From assembly GCA_050084985.1 (NCBI GenBank), contig JBITNC010000001.1:113088001-113152000 (forward strand): a stretch of 64,000 bases of DNA, written 5' to 3'. The notes under the pieces were generated by a model. The model saw only the letters and a list, made by a program, of their open reading frames with translations. It had not been told where the DNA came from and did no database searches. Within the stretch, counting starts at the first letter, position 1; each line of letters starts with the position of its first letter. The position numbers and the translations under genes were made by a program. This document shows positions 25,236-34,259 of the stretch, one piece after another. The stretch is from Nageia nagi. Its lineage: Eukaryota > Pinophyta.

Positions 25236-26519
25236 TATCAGGTTACTATAGTATGTAGTATTAATAAACACTATTACATGATGATTAACTACATATACTC
25301 TTGATCACCATGCTCTTAAATTTGTGATTCTCTTTAACTTATTGATTGGTTGATTCAATTACTCATTAGTTTATTGATGCTTATTTTATTGATGTAACTT
25401 ATTATACATCCATTATTTTATTATTTATATTTTTTTCCCTATTTGAATTAGATATGGTGCTTAATCATAACTTCTAATAATTTGCCAACACTTAGTTAAT
25501 TAGTTTTTTTTACCATATACTTCTAATGATTCATTAATATGTTTTTAGTATTTAGTTCAAGTAATAGGTTTATTTTGTAATTATCTCTTGCTAACATTCT
25601 CCCCAACTTTATTTGAAGTCTCATCCTTAAGACTTTGTGTCTTTAACTTATTATTAATAATTACAAATTTGATTCATTCATCGTACACATTCAACACATA
25701 AAGTATTTGGCTAATTTAACACATTATTTATATTAATAATCAAATTTCATATACATTTTCATCATGCTTTCAAAAATTGAACTTCACTTATGAGTTATGG
25801 TCTTAATTCTCTCTTGCTAACCATCAAGTTATGAGAAAGATAAAGTACATTTTAATGGGAGTGCTTCTACTAAATGAGACTTATGGAATAGAAATTTTAT
25901 GTTAGAGAGAGATACAACATGCCATGGATCATGTCCCCATGCAAATCATGTTATTGGTTCTTTAAAAGAAAAATAATGTTAATTATAAAGATCATATCCC
26001 ATGTAAAGCATAGTGCAAAGAAGAAGAACAAGTTATGGTATGCAATAGAAAATATATTGATGTCATGCATATATTGTAATGTTTAATGATAACCTATGTC
26101 ATAAAATTAAAAAGAAGTGCCAAAAATAACTTACAATAATTGTTGATTTAAAGATTTTAAAAGATTAAAAAGGACCAAAATATGGTCACCTTCGCCTAAA
26201 CATTTAGCAACTATCATAATTAGACTAGTAAAACATGAAATGTGATATTATGGATATTTTTCTAATCATTTTTTATATATTTTTAAATCTGCAAATGATT
26301 CTTGTTTTGCCATTATTACTAATTTTTATCTATAAAATCTAAATATGAAATCGTAAAGATTTGATTATTTTAATTTATAAATCATCTTATAACTCCTATA
26401 AATAAACTACAAGTGTAATTTACACTCTTGAAGAATTTTTTGTTGACTTAATGTGGTGAAAATTCTTGAAATACATGAAAATTGATGTGATAAAGTACAA
26501 TATAGTCCATACATATTAT
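25236..26519. other. AT-rich sequence without recognised features
   Basis: There is no supported gene, LTR end or tandem array. It is probably decayed transposon sequence. Confidence 0.35.
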
Positions 26520-26895
26520 GAAAAGTTATTTGCATGCATCATATCACAAGTAATAAGGACTTTGAGTTGTAGGAGAAGCATACTTAGTGTAATAAAATAA
26601 TGATGGAAAGAGGACACTACCCTTGGATCAAGTAAGATGTACTGTCAACCAAGTTTGTGTAAGTAATTTTTTTCTATACTACGTTATATTTTTTAATTTT
26701 AGGATGTGACAAATTTATCACAATTTCAAGCTAGGGAAAGTGAAAACTATGTTATACTTTTGAATACATGATATATGTACTTGTAAAATAAGTTTAAATA
26801 TTGTGGTTTTTATGAAGTTATCATATTTTTGTCGAAGTGTATATTTTGCTTAGAATGTGTAACATTTTAGGCAAATATTAAGATTTTTTAATTGA
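26520..26895. repeat. Left-flank fragment of the composite repeat family (copy 0)
   Basis: It shares the order CATACTTA, TAATAAAATAATGATGGA, GACACTACCCTTGGATCAAG, then ATACATGATATATGT and GTAACATTTTAGGCAAATATT with copies 2 (52700-53030) and 3 (60860-61072). After about 26895 the similarity stops. No telomere-like array follows, so this is a truncated copy. Confidence 0.65.
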
Positions 26896-28097
26896 TAATT
26901 TTATTTTTATTTTATCATTTATATGTTGTATATAATAATATTTTTATTGTAGGATGTGTGCAAGTGCATATACTCAAGATCATATGTGCATAGACTATGA
27001 GATAGTTATTAACATGCTACTTGGAGGCTTATTTTTATAAAGCATGTATCAAATTATTTTAGATGCTTTAAGATTGCATATAACTTTACATTTATTATAC
27101 ATTTGTCCACATGTACATATACTTATGTACTTGTGGAGAAACAATGCTAAAAAACTTAATTCATTTCACTTATCTATGTGTGAGATAACCATGAACCTTA
27201 AGGAAATTTATTACATCACACAATTGTCTATCTAAGGCAAACTTATGAGACTATGCACCCTTTAATTAGTTTAGACAATATGGGATGTATCTCTTACTAG
27301 TATGAAGGAGTGGAGGGTAGAGAAGATAAGCACATATATTCTTAATATGATGTGTGATACCCTAATACTTGCCCTTGCATTATCCCCTCTAGCCATGATT
27401 CACTTTTTCACCCTCCTTAATGGTGTATATCGTTAGGTAAATGGTTGAGATTGATGATTGATTAGGCATACTCTATTTTTACCACCATTTACTACAATCT
27501 TTATCACTTTTTTTACAATAATAACAATTGGTACTCTTGTGTGATGATGCAATAAGCTTTGTTGCCAATAATAAATTCTTCATAACTAATGAGCTTAATA
27601 AGTTCTTGTCTAAAATAATTTTCAATTTGATACTCAAAGGTTTAATAAAACTCATTAGTAGGATAAGATCTTCATCAAATCAAAGAAAATTATTGTTGCT
27701 ACAATAATTAGTAATGATACTTTACTTGCAATTAATTCGAACACTAAAATCCCTAAATAAAACTATCTTCCCATTTTATTTGAAATGAACAATATTATTA
27801 AAATTTATAAAAAATCATGATCTAATTTATATTTTTTATAAAATATTAAATTGCTAAAAACAAAATAACATATAATAAAAAAATATAAATTTATATATAT
27901 TATTTACTTCAAACTATATAAATTTATATTGATCATTTGATTAACCAAATTATAAAGGCAATGTGAAAGAGTAAATTAATTTAAATAGATTATAAGAATT
28001 AGACACATCATAAAGCTACCCTGCTTAAAACAAATAATAAATGCTGGCGAATTAAAACAAACAAATACTTTTTAAAAGATTATGTATTTTTAACATC
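26896..28097. other. AT-rich intergenic sequence
   Basis: Several short reading frames are present. None matches a known family. Confidence 0.35.
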
Positions 28098-28104
28098 AAA
28101 AAAA
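28098..28104 (-). terminator. RNA polymerase III terminator of U6
   Basis: Seven T residues on the minus strand directly follow the ...GGTCCAAA end of U6. Confidence 0.85.
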
Positions 28105-28150
28105 TTTGGACCATTTCTCGATTTGTGCGTGTCATCCTTGCGCAGGGGCC

Positions 28151-28182
<32 letters not shown>

Positions 28183-28202
28183 TCAGATGTCTCCGAAGAG
28201 AC
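28101..28202 (-). ncRNA. U6: U6 spliceosomal snRNA
   Basis: The minus strand from 28202 carries the whole U6 sequence of about 102 nt. U6 is the catalytic snRNA of the spliceosome and pairs with U4, then U2 and the 5' splice site. The splice-site-pairing box GATACAGAGAAGATTAGC, with the ACAGAGA and AGC elements, is unchanged. So are GCATGGCCCCTGCGCAAGG, the internal stem-loop and the end AAATGGTCCAAA plus T-run. Compared with the plant consensus I see three changes. Two are a matched pair in the 5' hairpin (GTCTC TTCG GAGAC for GTCCC TTCG GGGAC), so base pairing is kept. The third is CATCTG for CATCCG just after it. With a TATA box and an upstream element at polymerase III spacing, this is probably a working gene and not a retropseudogene. 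tRNA-Thr lies 137 bp upstream on the same strand. Confidence 0.95.
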
Positions 28203-28226
28203 GTTGTATATACTCTACGCATCTTC

Positions 28227-28233
28227 TTATATA
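28227..28233 (-). promoter_or_regulatory. TATA box of U6
   Basis: TATATAA on the minus strand lies at -31 to -25 from the U6 start, the usual place in plant snRNA genes. Confidence 0.85.
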
Positions 28234-28257
28234 GGCCTTGTTCTCCTCGTGTCCAGT

Positions 28258-28268
28258 GCATGTGGTAC
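28258..28268 (-). promoter_or_regulatory. Upstream sequence element (USE) of U6
   Basis: GTACCACATGC matches the plant snRNA element RTCCCACATCG at 8 of 11 positions. It ends 24 bp before the TATA box. In plants that short spacing marks polymerase III-transcribed snRNA genes, as opposed to polymerase II genes. Confidence 0.65.
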
Positions 28269-28334
28269 TAATACGGAAACCCAAACTTAAAATCTTTTGA
28301 CTGCCAGCAGAGCAAATAAAACACAAGACAAATT

Positions 28335-28339
28335 AAAAA
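28335..28339 (-). terminator. RNA polymerase III terminator of tRNA-Thr
   Basis: TTTTT on the minus strand starts one base after the tRNA acceptor stem and discriminator base. Confidence 0.75.
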
Positions 28340-28411
28340 TGCCTCCACGCAGGATCGAACTACGGACCTTCAGTTTACAAGACTGACGCTCTACCACTGA
28401 GCTATAGAGGC
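28340..28411 (-). tRNA. tRNA-Thr (anticodon TGT)
   Basis: The 72-nt gene folds fully. The acceptor stem GCCTCTA pairs with TGGAGGC (one G-T pair), with discriminator A. The D arm contains TAGCTCAGTGGTAGAGC, which is also the A box. The anticodon stem TCAGT/ACTGA holds the loop CTTGTAA with anticodon TGT. The T arm is CGTAG TTCGATC CTGCG, giving the B box. There is no intron. The T5 run after it can end transcription. The gene looks intact. It lies on the same strand as U6, with its 3' end 137 bp before the U6 start. Confidence 0.95.
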
Positions 28412-28734
28412 GTTGTTTTTTTAACTAAACAACTATTACTTTTCCTACCGGTATGGCGGCCCTCACAATTATACACACGAAGGGTGTACGATGACCTACA
28501 CCTAAAACTATATTAAATTAGACATTAAATTAAATGATGCTGAATAAACGAATATGCAAAACATAATATTGCGAGTGATTTTTTTTGGCTGAAGTCTCTG
28601 AAAAATTAATGAATGCAAACATATTACAGCACAATCTGTTTGGCCCATCAAGCCCTTATTACGCTTCGACACTACCGGAACCTGAATACACATCCAAAGA
28701 AAACAAACATCTACAACGACGGATGCTCATGTGT
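28412..28734. other. Unique-looking flank of the polymerase III pair
   Basis: This is more GC-balanced than its surroundings and shows no match to the repeats elsewhere in the window. No gene is supported. The composite repeat starts at about 28735. Confidence 0.4.
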
Positions 28735-30091
28735 CATGGTGATCACAATGAGAGACGCATACTAAGCATAAAAAAATAATGGTGGATAGGGGATACTACC
28801 CTTCGATGAAGTAAGATGTATCATCAACAAGGTTTGTGTAAATAAGTTTTAACTTAAATTTCAATACTACTCTAATATTATTATTATATTTATATACATA
28901 ATTTTTAAGGATATGATAAGGTTGTCATAATTTTAAGTTATGGAATGTAAAAATTATGTTATGCTTTCAAATATATGATATATATACTCGTAAATGGTCT
29001 TGCTATTGATGTCATGTCTGATAGAATATTTGATTTTTTGATATTAAGTTTGATGTCCTTGTTGATGCTATTTAATTAAAATATGACATTAGAAATGATG
29101 CAAAGTATGATGTTATACCCCATTATTAAACTAATTTAGTTTGTTTTGATGTTGGTGTAAACATTTATGGGTGTTTTCAAAAAATTACAATAGTTTAAGG
29201 TTTAGGGTTTTAGTTTTTTAAAGGTTTAGGGTTTTAAGTTTTTAAGGGTATAGGGTTTGGGGTTTTAGGGTTGTAGGGTAATTTAGGGGTTGTAGTGCAT
29301 AGACCCACAAAAAAATTAGAACTTAAACCCAAGCCAACACTTGGAATACCTTGAGGAGAAGTTTGAGCATAGGGATCACTAAATTTGTGTCACTTACATG
29401 GTGCCTTTCCAAATTAAATACTATTTATATCATCATTGGGAATTGCTTAATTTGGGTGCATTTTTTGTTATCATATCTTTATTTTCATGAAAAGGGAAGA
29501 GGCTCAATGCATAGATTGCAATTTGATCATGGAATGGGACAATGTATTGTACCCCAATTTGGCAAAGCATGCTCTACCCAAAATAGTGGTGTAATTGCTT
29601 TTATCACAATTTGATCTTTTATCATATTTTTGTTCTATTGAAGTTGAAACATAAATGTTAATCATTCTCTCACATGCAATAATTGATGAATTTGTTGTAC
29701 TAGGTGGATATTAATTAATTTAGGATTTAGGATTTTAAGGTTTAAAGTTTATGATTTAATTAGGGTTTGGGGGTTTAGGGATTAGGATTTTGGGTTTAGG
29801 GTTTACGATTTTAAGGGTTTAGGTTTAGGGTTTAAGGTGTTAAGGGTTATGGGTTTAAGGGTTTAAGGTTTTAGGGGTTTAGGGATTTGGATTTTCGATT
29901 TGGGATTTTATGGTTTAGGGGTTTAGGATTAATGATTTTAGGGTTTAAGGCTTTACGATTTATGGTTTTAGGGTTTATGGTTTTGGGTTTTAGGGTTTAA
30001 ATTTAAATGTATTAATTTTAAATACATTAAGTGTATTAATCAAATAAATTTAAAGAAATCTTTAAAAATCTTATCATCAAAAAGTAGTAGG
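28735..30091. repeat. Composite repeat, copy 1, left part
   Basis: This starts with the shared left flank (AATAATGGTGGATAGGGGATACTACCC at 28770-28800). It has a first TTTAGGG-type run at 29190-29295 and the shared GCATAGACCCACAAAA and CCAACACTTGGAATACCTTGAGGAG segment. A second, longer TTTAGGG-type array follows at 29740-30005, then the TTAATTTTAAATACATTAA boundary motif. It breaks at 30091, where element B inserted (target GTAGG). It lacks the gypsy insertion present in copies 2 and 3. Confidence 0.75.
29190..30005. repeat. Degenerate telomere-like repeats, TTTAGGG strand
   Basis: GGTTTAGGGTTTT and variants (TTTAAGG, TTTATGG, TTTACGA) are packed at 29190-29295 and 29740-30005. The word is the plant telomere unit but with frequent changes and variable spacing. 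These are interstitial arrays, not a chromosome end. Between the two runs lies 450 bp of non-telomeric unit sequence. Confidence 0.85.
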
Positions 30092-30569
30092 TGAAGGAAT
30101 TAGACCTACTCTAATTCTCAAGGTCCAAGACTAGGAAACTCAATCATTCAACATAACACCATTCACACAAGATAACACAAATGTAATGTGGTTCCTCCCT
30201 CCTTGGGAGTACATCCACAACTAGTTCTCTATTCTCAATCTATGCACCTCTTACAACAATTCTCTTTCTCTCCTACACAAACTAGTAGAGTAATCTTACT
30301 CCAAAACTTAGTTATGTTACAAGAGGTGAGGCCCTCTATTTATAGCATGAGAGCACCTCCCTAACCTCCCTTTAACCCAAGGGTAAGGTTAGGGTTACAA
30401 TAAATGTATGACCTAACTTTAACCTACCAACTAACCCCATGGTAAGGTCAAAGTCCACACATAATAAAGAATTCAATTAATCCCTTAAGGTATCTACATA
30501 TCCTTTAAGTGATTAATTGAATTTACAAGGAGTTTAGATATTCACAATATTTCATTACAAATTCTAACA
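30092..30569 (-). repeat. 3' LTR of element B
   Basis: The LTR is 478 bp. On the minus strand it starts TGTTAGAATTTGTAATG and ends CTAATTCCTTCA. A TATA-like GCTATAAATAGAGG lies near 30340. Confidence 0.9.
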
Positions 30570-30580
30570 CTCCCCCTTAA
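30570..30580 (-). other. Polypurine tract of element B
   Basis: TTAAGGGGGAG on the minus strand lies directly before the 3' LTR. Confidence 0.85.
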
Positions 30581-31047
30581 TGCAATATTGGGATAGAGCG
30601 TACAAGAGAGAAGAGAGAGAGTAAGAGAGAGTTCTCTTCCATAGAGATACAAGTGGAGATGAGAACATTTACATATTTGAGAATCTTTTTGAGAACTAGT
30701 TTGAGACTCACTACATTACCATTTGACAAAATGGTTTACAATACAATCATTAACCACAACTAGTTTCACTGTACATAGTAGTCGATCAACTTTAAGCTGA
30801 CATGTGAGTCTCCATGAGCTTGCTTACACAAGGTGAGTAACCTGCATTTCTGAAGAAGATCCTGCATGCTACAAGCAACTCATGAACAAAATCAGTTAGA
30901 TGCAACATATATTCAAATAAGAGAATCAAATAATGCCATCTTATAAATAACTGATCAATGGTGCACTATAAGTCATCATGGAAATGCCAAGCCATCACTC
31001 ATAGTCACCTATTGTATATAGACATGTGTTGATTATTAATAGAGCAT

Positions 31048-31612
31048 AAAAATTGTACAACAAGTTTCTCATGTAGAGCAAACTTACCACGAAGGTATAG
31101 AATGTACAATAAGTTCCTCATGTAGAGCGAACTTACCACAAAGGTATATTAATTATATGCTCAAAAAATTGTACAATAAGTTTCTCACGTAGAGCAAACT
31201 TACTACGCAGGTATAAAATGTACAATAAGTTTGTCACACAGAGCAAACTTACCACAAAGGTATAAAAATGTACAACAAGTTTGTCACGTAGAGCAAACTT
31301 ACCATGGAGGTATAAAATGTACAACAAGTTTGTCACACAGAGCAAACTTACCACGAAGGTATAAAAATGTACAACAAGTTTGTCACGCAGAGCAAACTTA
31401 CCACGGAGGTATAAAATGTACAACAAGTTTGTCACGCAAAGTAAACTTACCACGGAGGTATAAAAATGTACAACAAGTTTGTCATGTAGAGCAAACTTAC
31501 CATGGAGGTATAAAATGTACAACAAGTTTGTCACGTAGAGCAAACTTACCACGAAGGTATAAAAATGTACAACAAGTTTGTCACGTAGAGCAAACTTACC
31601 ATGGAGGTATAT
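31048..31612. repeat. Minisatellite, alternating 49- and 50-bp units (about 11 copies)
   Basis: The unit is GTACAACAAGTTTGTCACG, then (T/C)AGAGCAAACTTACCA, then (C/T)GGAGGTATAAAA. From about 31210 on, units alternate between TATAAAATG and TATAAAAATG junctions, making a 99-bp double unit. Ninety-nine is a multiple of three, so long frames stay open on both strands (31231-31617 plus, 31624-31133 minus). It lies after the pol stop in the 3' untranslated part of element B. The outer units near 31050-31200 are more diverged, as expected for array edges. Confidence 0.9.
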
Positions 31613-31685
31613 CATAATCAACACACACTATATAACAACAACAAAAGAGCCTCTTAGAGGTGAAGCTGTCATCACTAACAAAAGT

Positions 31686-33278
31686 TCAAACTTCACTCCC
31701 CCTTGAGGGCAACTTCACCAACCTGAGAGAATCCCTAAGCTTGCTGAACTGAGCTTCAGGAAGGGGCTTGGTGAATAAATCAGCAAATTTTTTAGTAGAT
31801 GGACAATACTCTAAGTGTATGATGTCATCTAGAACCTTCTCCCTAATAAAATGGGCTTGGATTTCCACATGTTTGGTTCTTTGATGGAACACAGGATTCT
31901 TAGCCAAAGAGATAGCCAATTGATTGTCTGAAGAAATAAGAGATGGGCCATTTTGCTCATACCCAATTTCGTTCAGAAGATTCCTCAGCCAAATAGCTTC
32001 TTGGGCGGCAACAAATATGGCTTGATATTCGGCTTCGGTGGTAGAAAGAGTCATAGTAGGTTGCTTCTTGGAAGCCCAAGAGATAGCACCTGAACCAATG
32101 CTGAAAACATATGTAGAGGTTGATTTTCTGTCATCTCTATCTCCCCCATAATCAGAATCTAAGAACCCAGAGAGAACAATCGAGGGCACTTTGGAATACT
32201 TAAGAGCACGATCCTTTATCCCTGCCACATACCTCAAGATTTGCTTAATAGCATTGAGGTGTTCAACATATGGTTTTTGCATGAATCGTGCCATCATATT
32301 CACTGCAAAGGCAATATCAGGTCGAGAGATAGTCAGATACAGAAGACTACCAATCAATTGCCTATAAGTTGTAGCATCAGCCAACTGAGAATCTAAGCTC
32401 AGAGGTACAATGATTCTAGGAGAAATAGGTATTACAGCATATCTACACTCCTCCATTCCAAACTTTTGCAAGATGTCTGATATATACTTAGATTGACTAA
32501 GATAAGTACAATCTTTATGTTGGTATACTTGCATCCCAAGAGAGTAATGCAATAGACCTAGATCAGTCATTTCAAATGTTGCCTTCAATTTGGATATGCA
32601 CTCTTGGATGATTTCAATATTATTGCTAGTTATAATAAGATCATCCACATAAAGGAGAATTAAGACCACATCTTTTCCTTGATTGAGTACATAGAGATCT
32701 GAGTTAGAGAAGCACTTGGAAAAACCAATATCTGCAAAGAATCCTAAAATTTTCTTGTACCATGCTCTAGGTGCTTGCTTAATTCCATACAAAGACTTCT
32801 TTAGCTTGCACACAAGAGACTCTTTTCCTTCTGGAATAAATCCTTCTAGTTGATTCATGTAGATTTCTACATTCAAGTCACCATTGAGAAATGCACTCTT
32901 GACATCAAGTTGGAAAACTTTCCATCCTTGAGCTGCAGAAAGAGTAAGGATTATCCTGACAATAGGCATCTTGGCCACAGGAGCAAAGGTTTCCTCATAA
33001 TCAATACCATATTTCTGATCGAATCCTTTGGCCACTAACCTTGCTTTATATTTTTCAATTTCTCCATCAGAATTGTACTTGACCTTGTATATCCATTTAT
33101 TTCCAATCACATTTTTCTCATTGGGATAAGGAACCAAATCCCAAGTTTCATTTTTCATGAGCACCTCATACTCAACTTTCATAGCTTCCATCCAGCACTC
33201 TTGCTTGGAAGCTTCTTTGAAGGTTGATGGCTCATTCGTATTATCAATTTTGGCAAATAAAGATTTATTCAAGGTCAT
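31686..33278 (-). CDS. Reverse transcriptase-RNase H region of element B pol (open, 530 codons)
   Basis: This is the intact C-terminal half of a copia polyprotein. It copies element RNA into DNA and removes the RNA strand inside the virus-like particle. Landmarks in order: EASKQECWMEAMKVEYE and WDLVPYPNEKNVIGNKWIYK at residues 20-70; YKARLVAKGFDQKYGIDYEET near 78-98; FQLDVKSAFLNGDL near 124-137; LLYVDDLIIT, the catalytic aspartates, near 207-216; TISRPDIAFAV near 307; then RNase H with LDSDYGGDRDDRKST, LSTTEAEYQA, SSDNQLAISLAKNP and FHQRTKHVEIQAHFIRE, ending LPSRGSEV and TGA. All acidic residues of both active sites appear to be present. It is the downstream part of the gag-pol frame and has no start of its own. 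The Met at 33278 is internal. Confidence 0.9.
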   Translation of the reverse strand: MTLNKSLFAKIDNTNEPSTFKEASKQECWMEAMKVEYEVLMKNETWDLVPYPNEKNVIGNKWIYKVKYNSDGEIEKYKARLVAKGFDQKYGIDYEETFAPVAKMPIVRIILTLSAAQGWKVFQLDVKSAFLNGDLNVEIYMNQLEGFIPEGKESLVCKLKKSLYGIKQAPRAWYKKILGFFADIGFSKCFSNSDLYVLNQGKDVVLILLYVDDLIITSNNIEIIQECISKLKATFEMTDLGLLHYSLGMQVYQHKDCTYLSQSKYISDILQKFGMEECRYAVIPISPRIIVPLSLDSQLADATTYRQLIGSLLYLTISRPDIAFAVNMMARFMQKPYVEHLNAIKQILRYVAGIKDRALKYSKVPSIVLSGFLDSDYGGDRDDRKSTSTYVFSIGSGAISWASKKQPTMTLSTTEAEYQAIFVAAQEAIWLRNLLNEIGYEQNGPSLISSDNQLAISLAKNPVFHQRTKHVEIQAHFIREKVLDDIIHLEYCPSTKKFADLFTKPLPEAQFSKLRDSLRLVKLPSRGSEV

Positions 33279-34259
33279 ACTCCTTGTAATTCTCTAAGCT
33301 GGAGAATTTTGCTCTTGTGGTGACTTCCCTACATGATCATCCAACCAGTTAGGTGCAGGTGAAGAATCATCTGAATCAGACACCTTAGCATGAGAAGTCG
33401 TATCCTCAGGAAGTTCATTGAACTTGACATCCCTAGAAATAAAGACTATTTTATGGGATGAGGAGTAGAGCCTGTAACCTCTATGCTAATTATCATACCC
33501 CACAAAGATGCATTTTTCTAATCTTTTATCCAACTTCTTTCTTTTCTTTGAGGTAATGAAGGCAAATGCATCACAACCGAAGACCCTAAAGTGTGAGATG
33601 TTAGGTTTCTTTCCTGTCCATGCTTCATACAGAGTTTTACCTCCAACTGCTTTAGTAGGACACCTATTTAGGGTGTGAATAGCAGTGTGAATAGCTTCAC
33701 CCCATAAGAAACTAGGAAGGTTACCCAACATGCATCTTGCCATTTCCATAATGGTTCGATTCTTCCTTTCAGCAACACCATTTTGCTGAGGGGTGTAAGG
33801 GATTGTGAATTGTCACTTGATCCCATGTTTAACACAATAGTTGTTAAACTCATTGCTATTATACTCACCCCCATTATCAGATATAAGCATCTTGATCTTA
33901 AAATTAGTTTGATTTTCAACAAGAGCCTTGAAGTCTTTAAACCTGTCAAAAGTTTGATCCTTGTGCTCAAGTAGATAACCAAATGTCATCCTACTGAAGT
34001 CATCAATGAAGGTTAGAACATAAGAAGCTCCCCCTAGAGACTTAGTTTGAAATGAACCCATCAAATCTGAATGCACAAGCTAAAGAGGATGAGTAGCTCA
34101 AGTTGCCTTATCTTTTTCAAACTTTTGCCTATTCATCTTTCCTAGAATGCACCTTTCACAGAGACCAATTGTGGGTGAAATATTAGGTAAACCTTCCACA
34201 AGTTCTTGATTTTTCATATCTTGAATACTCTTGTGGTTAAGGTGCCCTAATCATTGATG
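33279..34259 (-). pseudogene. Integrase region of element B pol, interrupted by stops
   Basis: It is in the same frame as the segments on both sides, so only stop codons interrupt it. The pre-integrase HLNHKSIQ is followed by ERCILGKMNRQKFEKDKA. The catalytic core is complete: HSDLMGSFQTKS with the first Asp, FIDDFSRMTFGYL, ISDNGGEYNSNEF with the second Asp, and YTPQQNGVAERKNRTI with the Glu. Then FLWGEAIHTAIHTLNRCPTK and GKKPNISHFRVFGCDAFA close the domain. In-frame stops occur at about 34258, 34095, 34081, 33811, 33484 and 33292. Several look like C-to-T changes of CAG or CGA. Confidence 0.9.

Noticed and set aside
28530-28600. C/D-box snoRNA upstream of the tRNA-Thr
   Set aside because: TGATG and CTGA words occur but no terminal stem or correct spacing could be found.
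29369-29590. CACTA...TAGTG pair as the terminal repeats of a transposon
   Set aside because: The two words match only over five bases, with no longer inverted repeat and no target duplication.
29190-30005. True telomere or chromosome end
   Set aside because: The TTTAGGG words are degenerate, short and flanked by other sequence on both sides.
31048-31612. CRISPR-like array
   Set aside because: The units are contiguous without unique spacers and the setting is a plant nuclear genome.
31231-31617. A 128-codon frame on plus and a 163-codon frame on minus as possible repeat proteins
   Set aside because: Both are produced by the 99-bp tandem repeat, lie in an untranslated part of element B and have no family resemblance.
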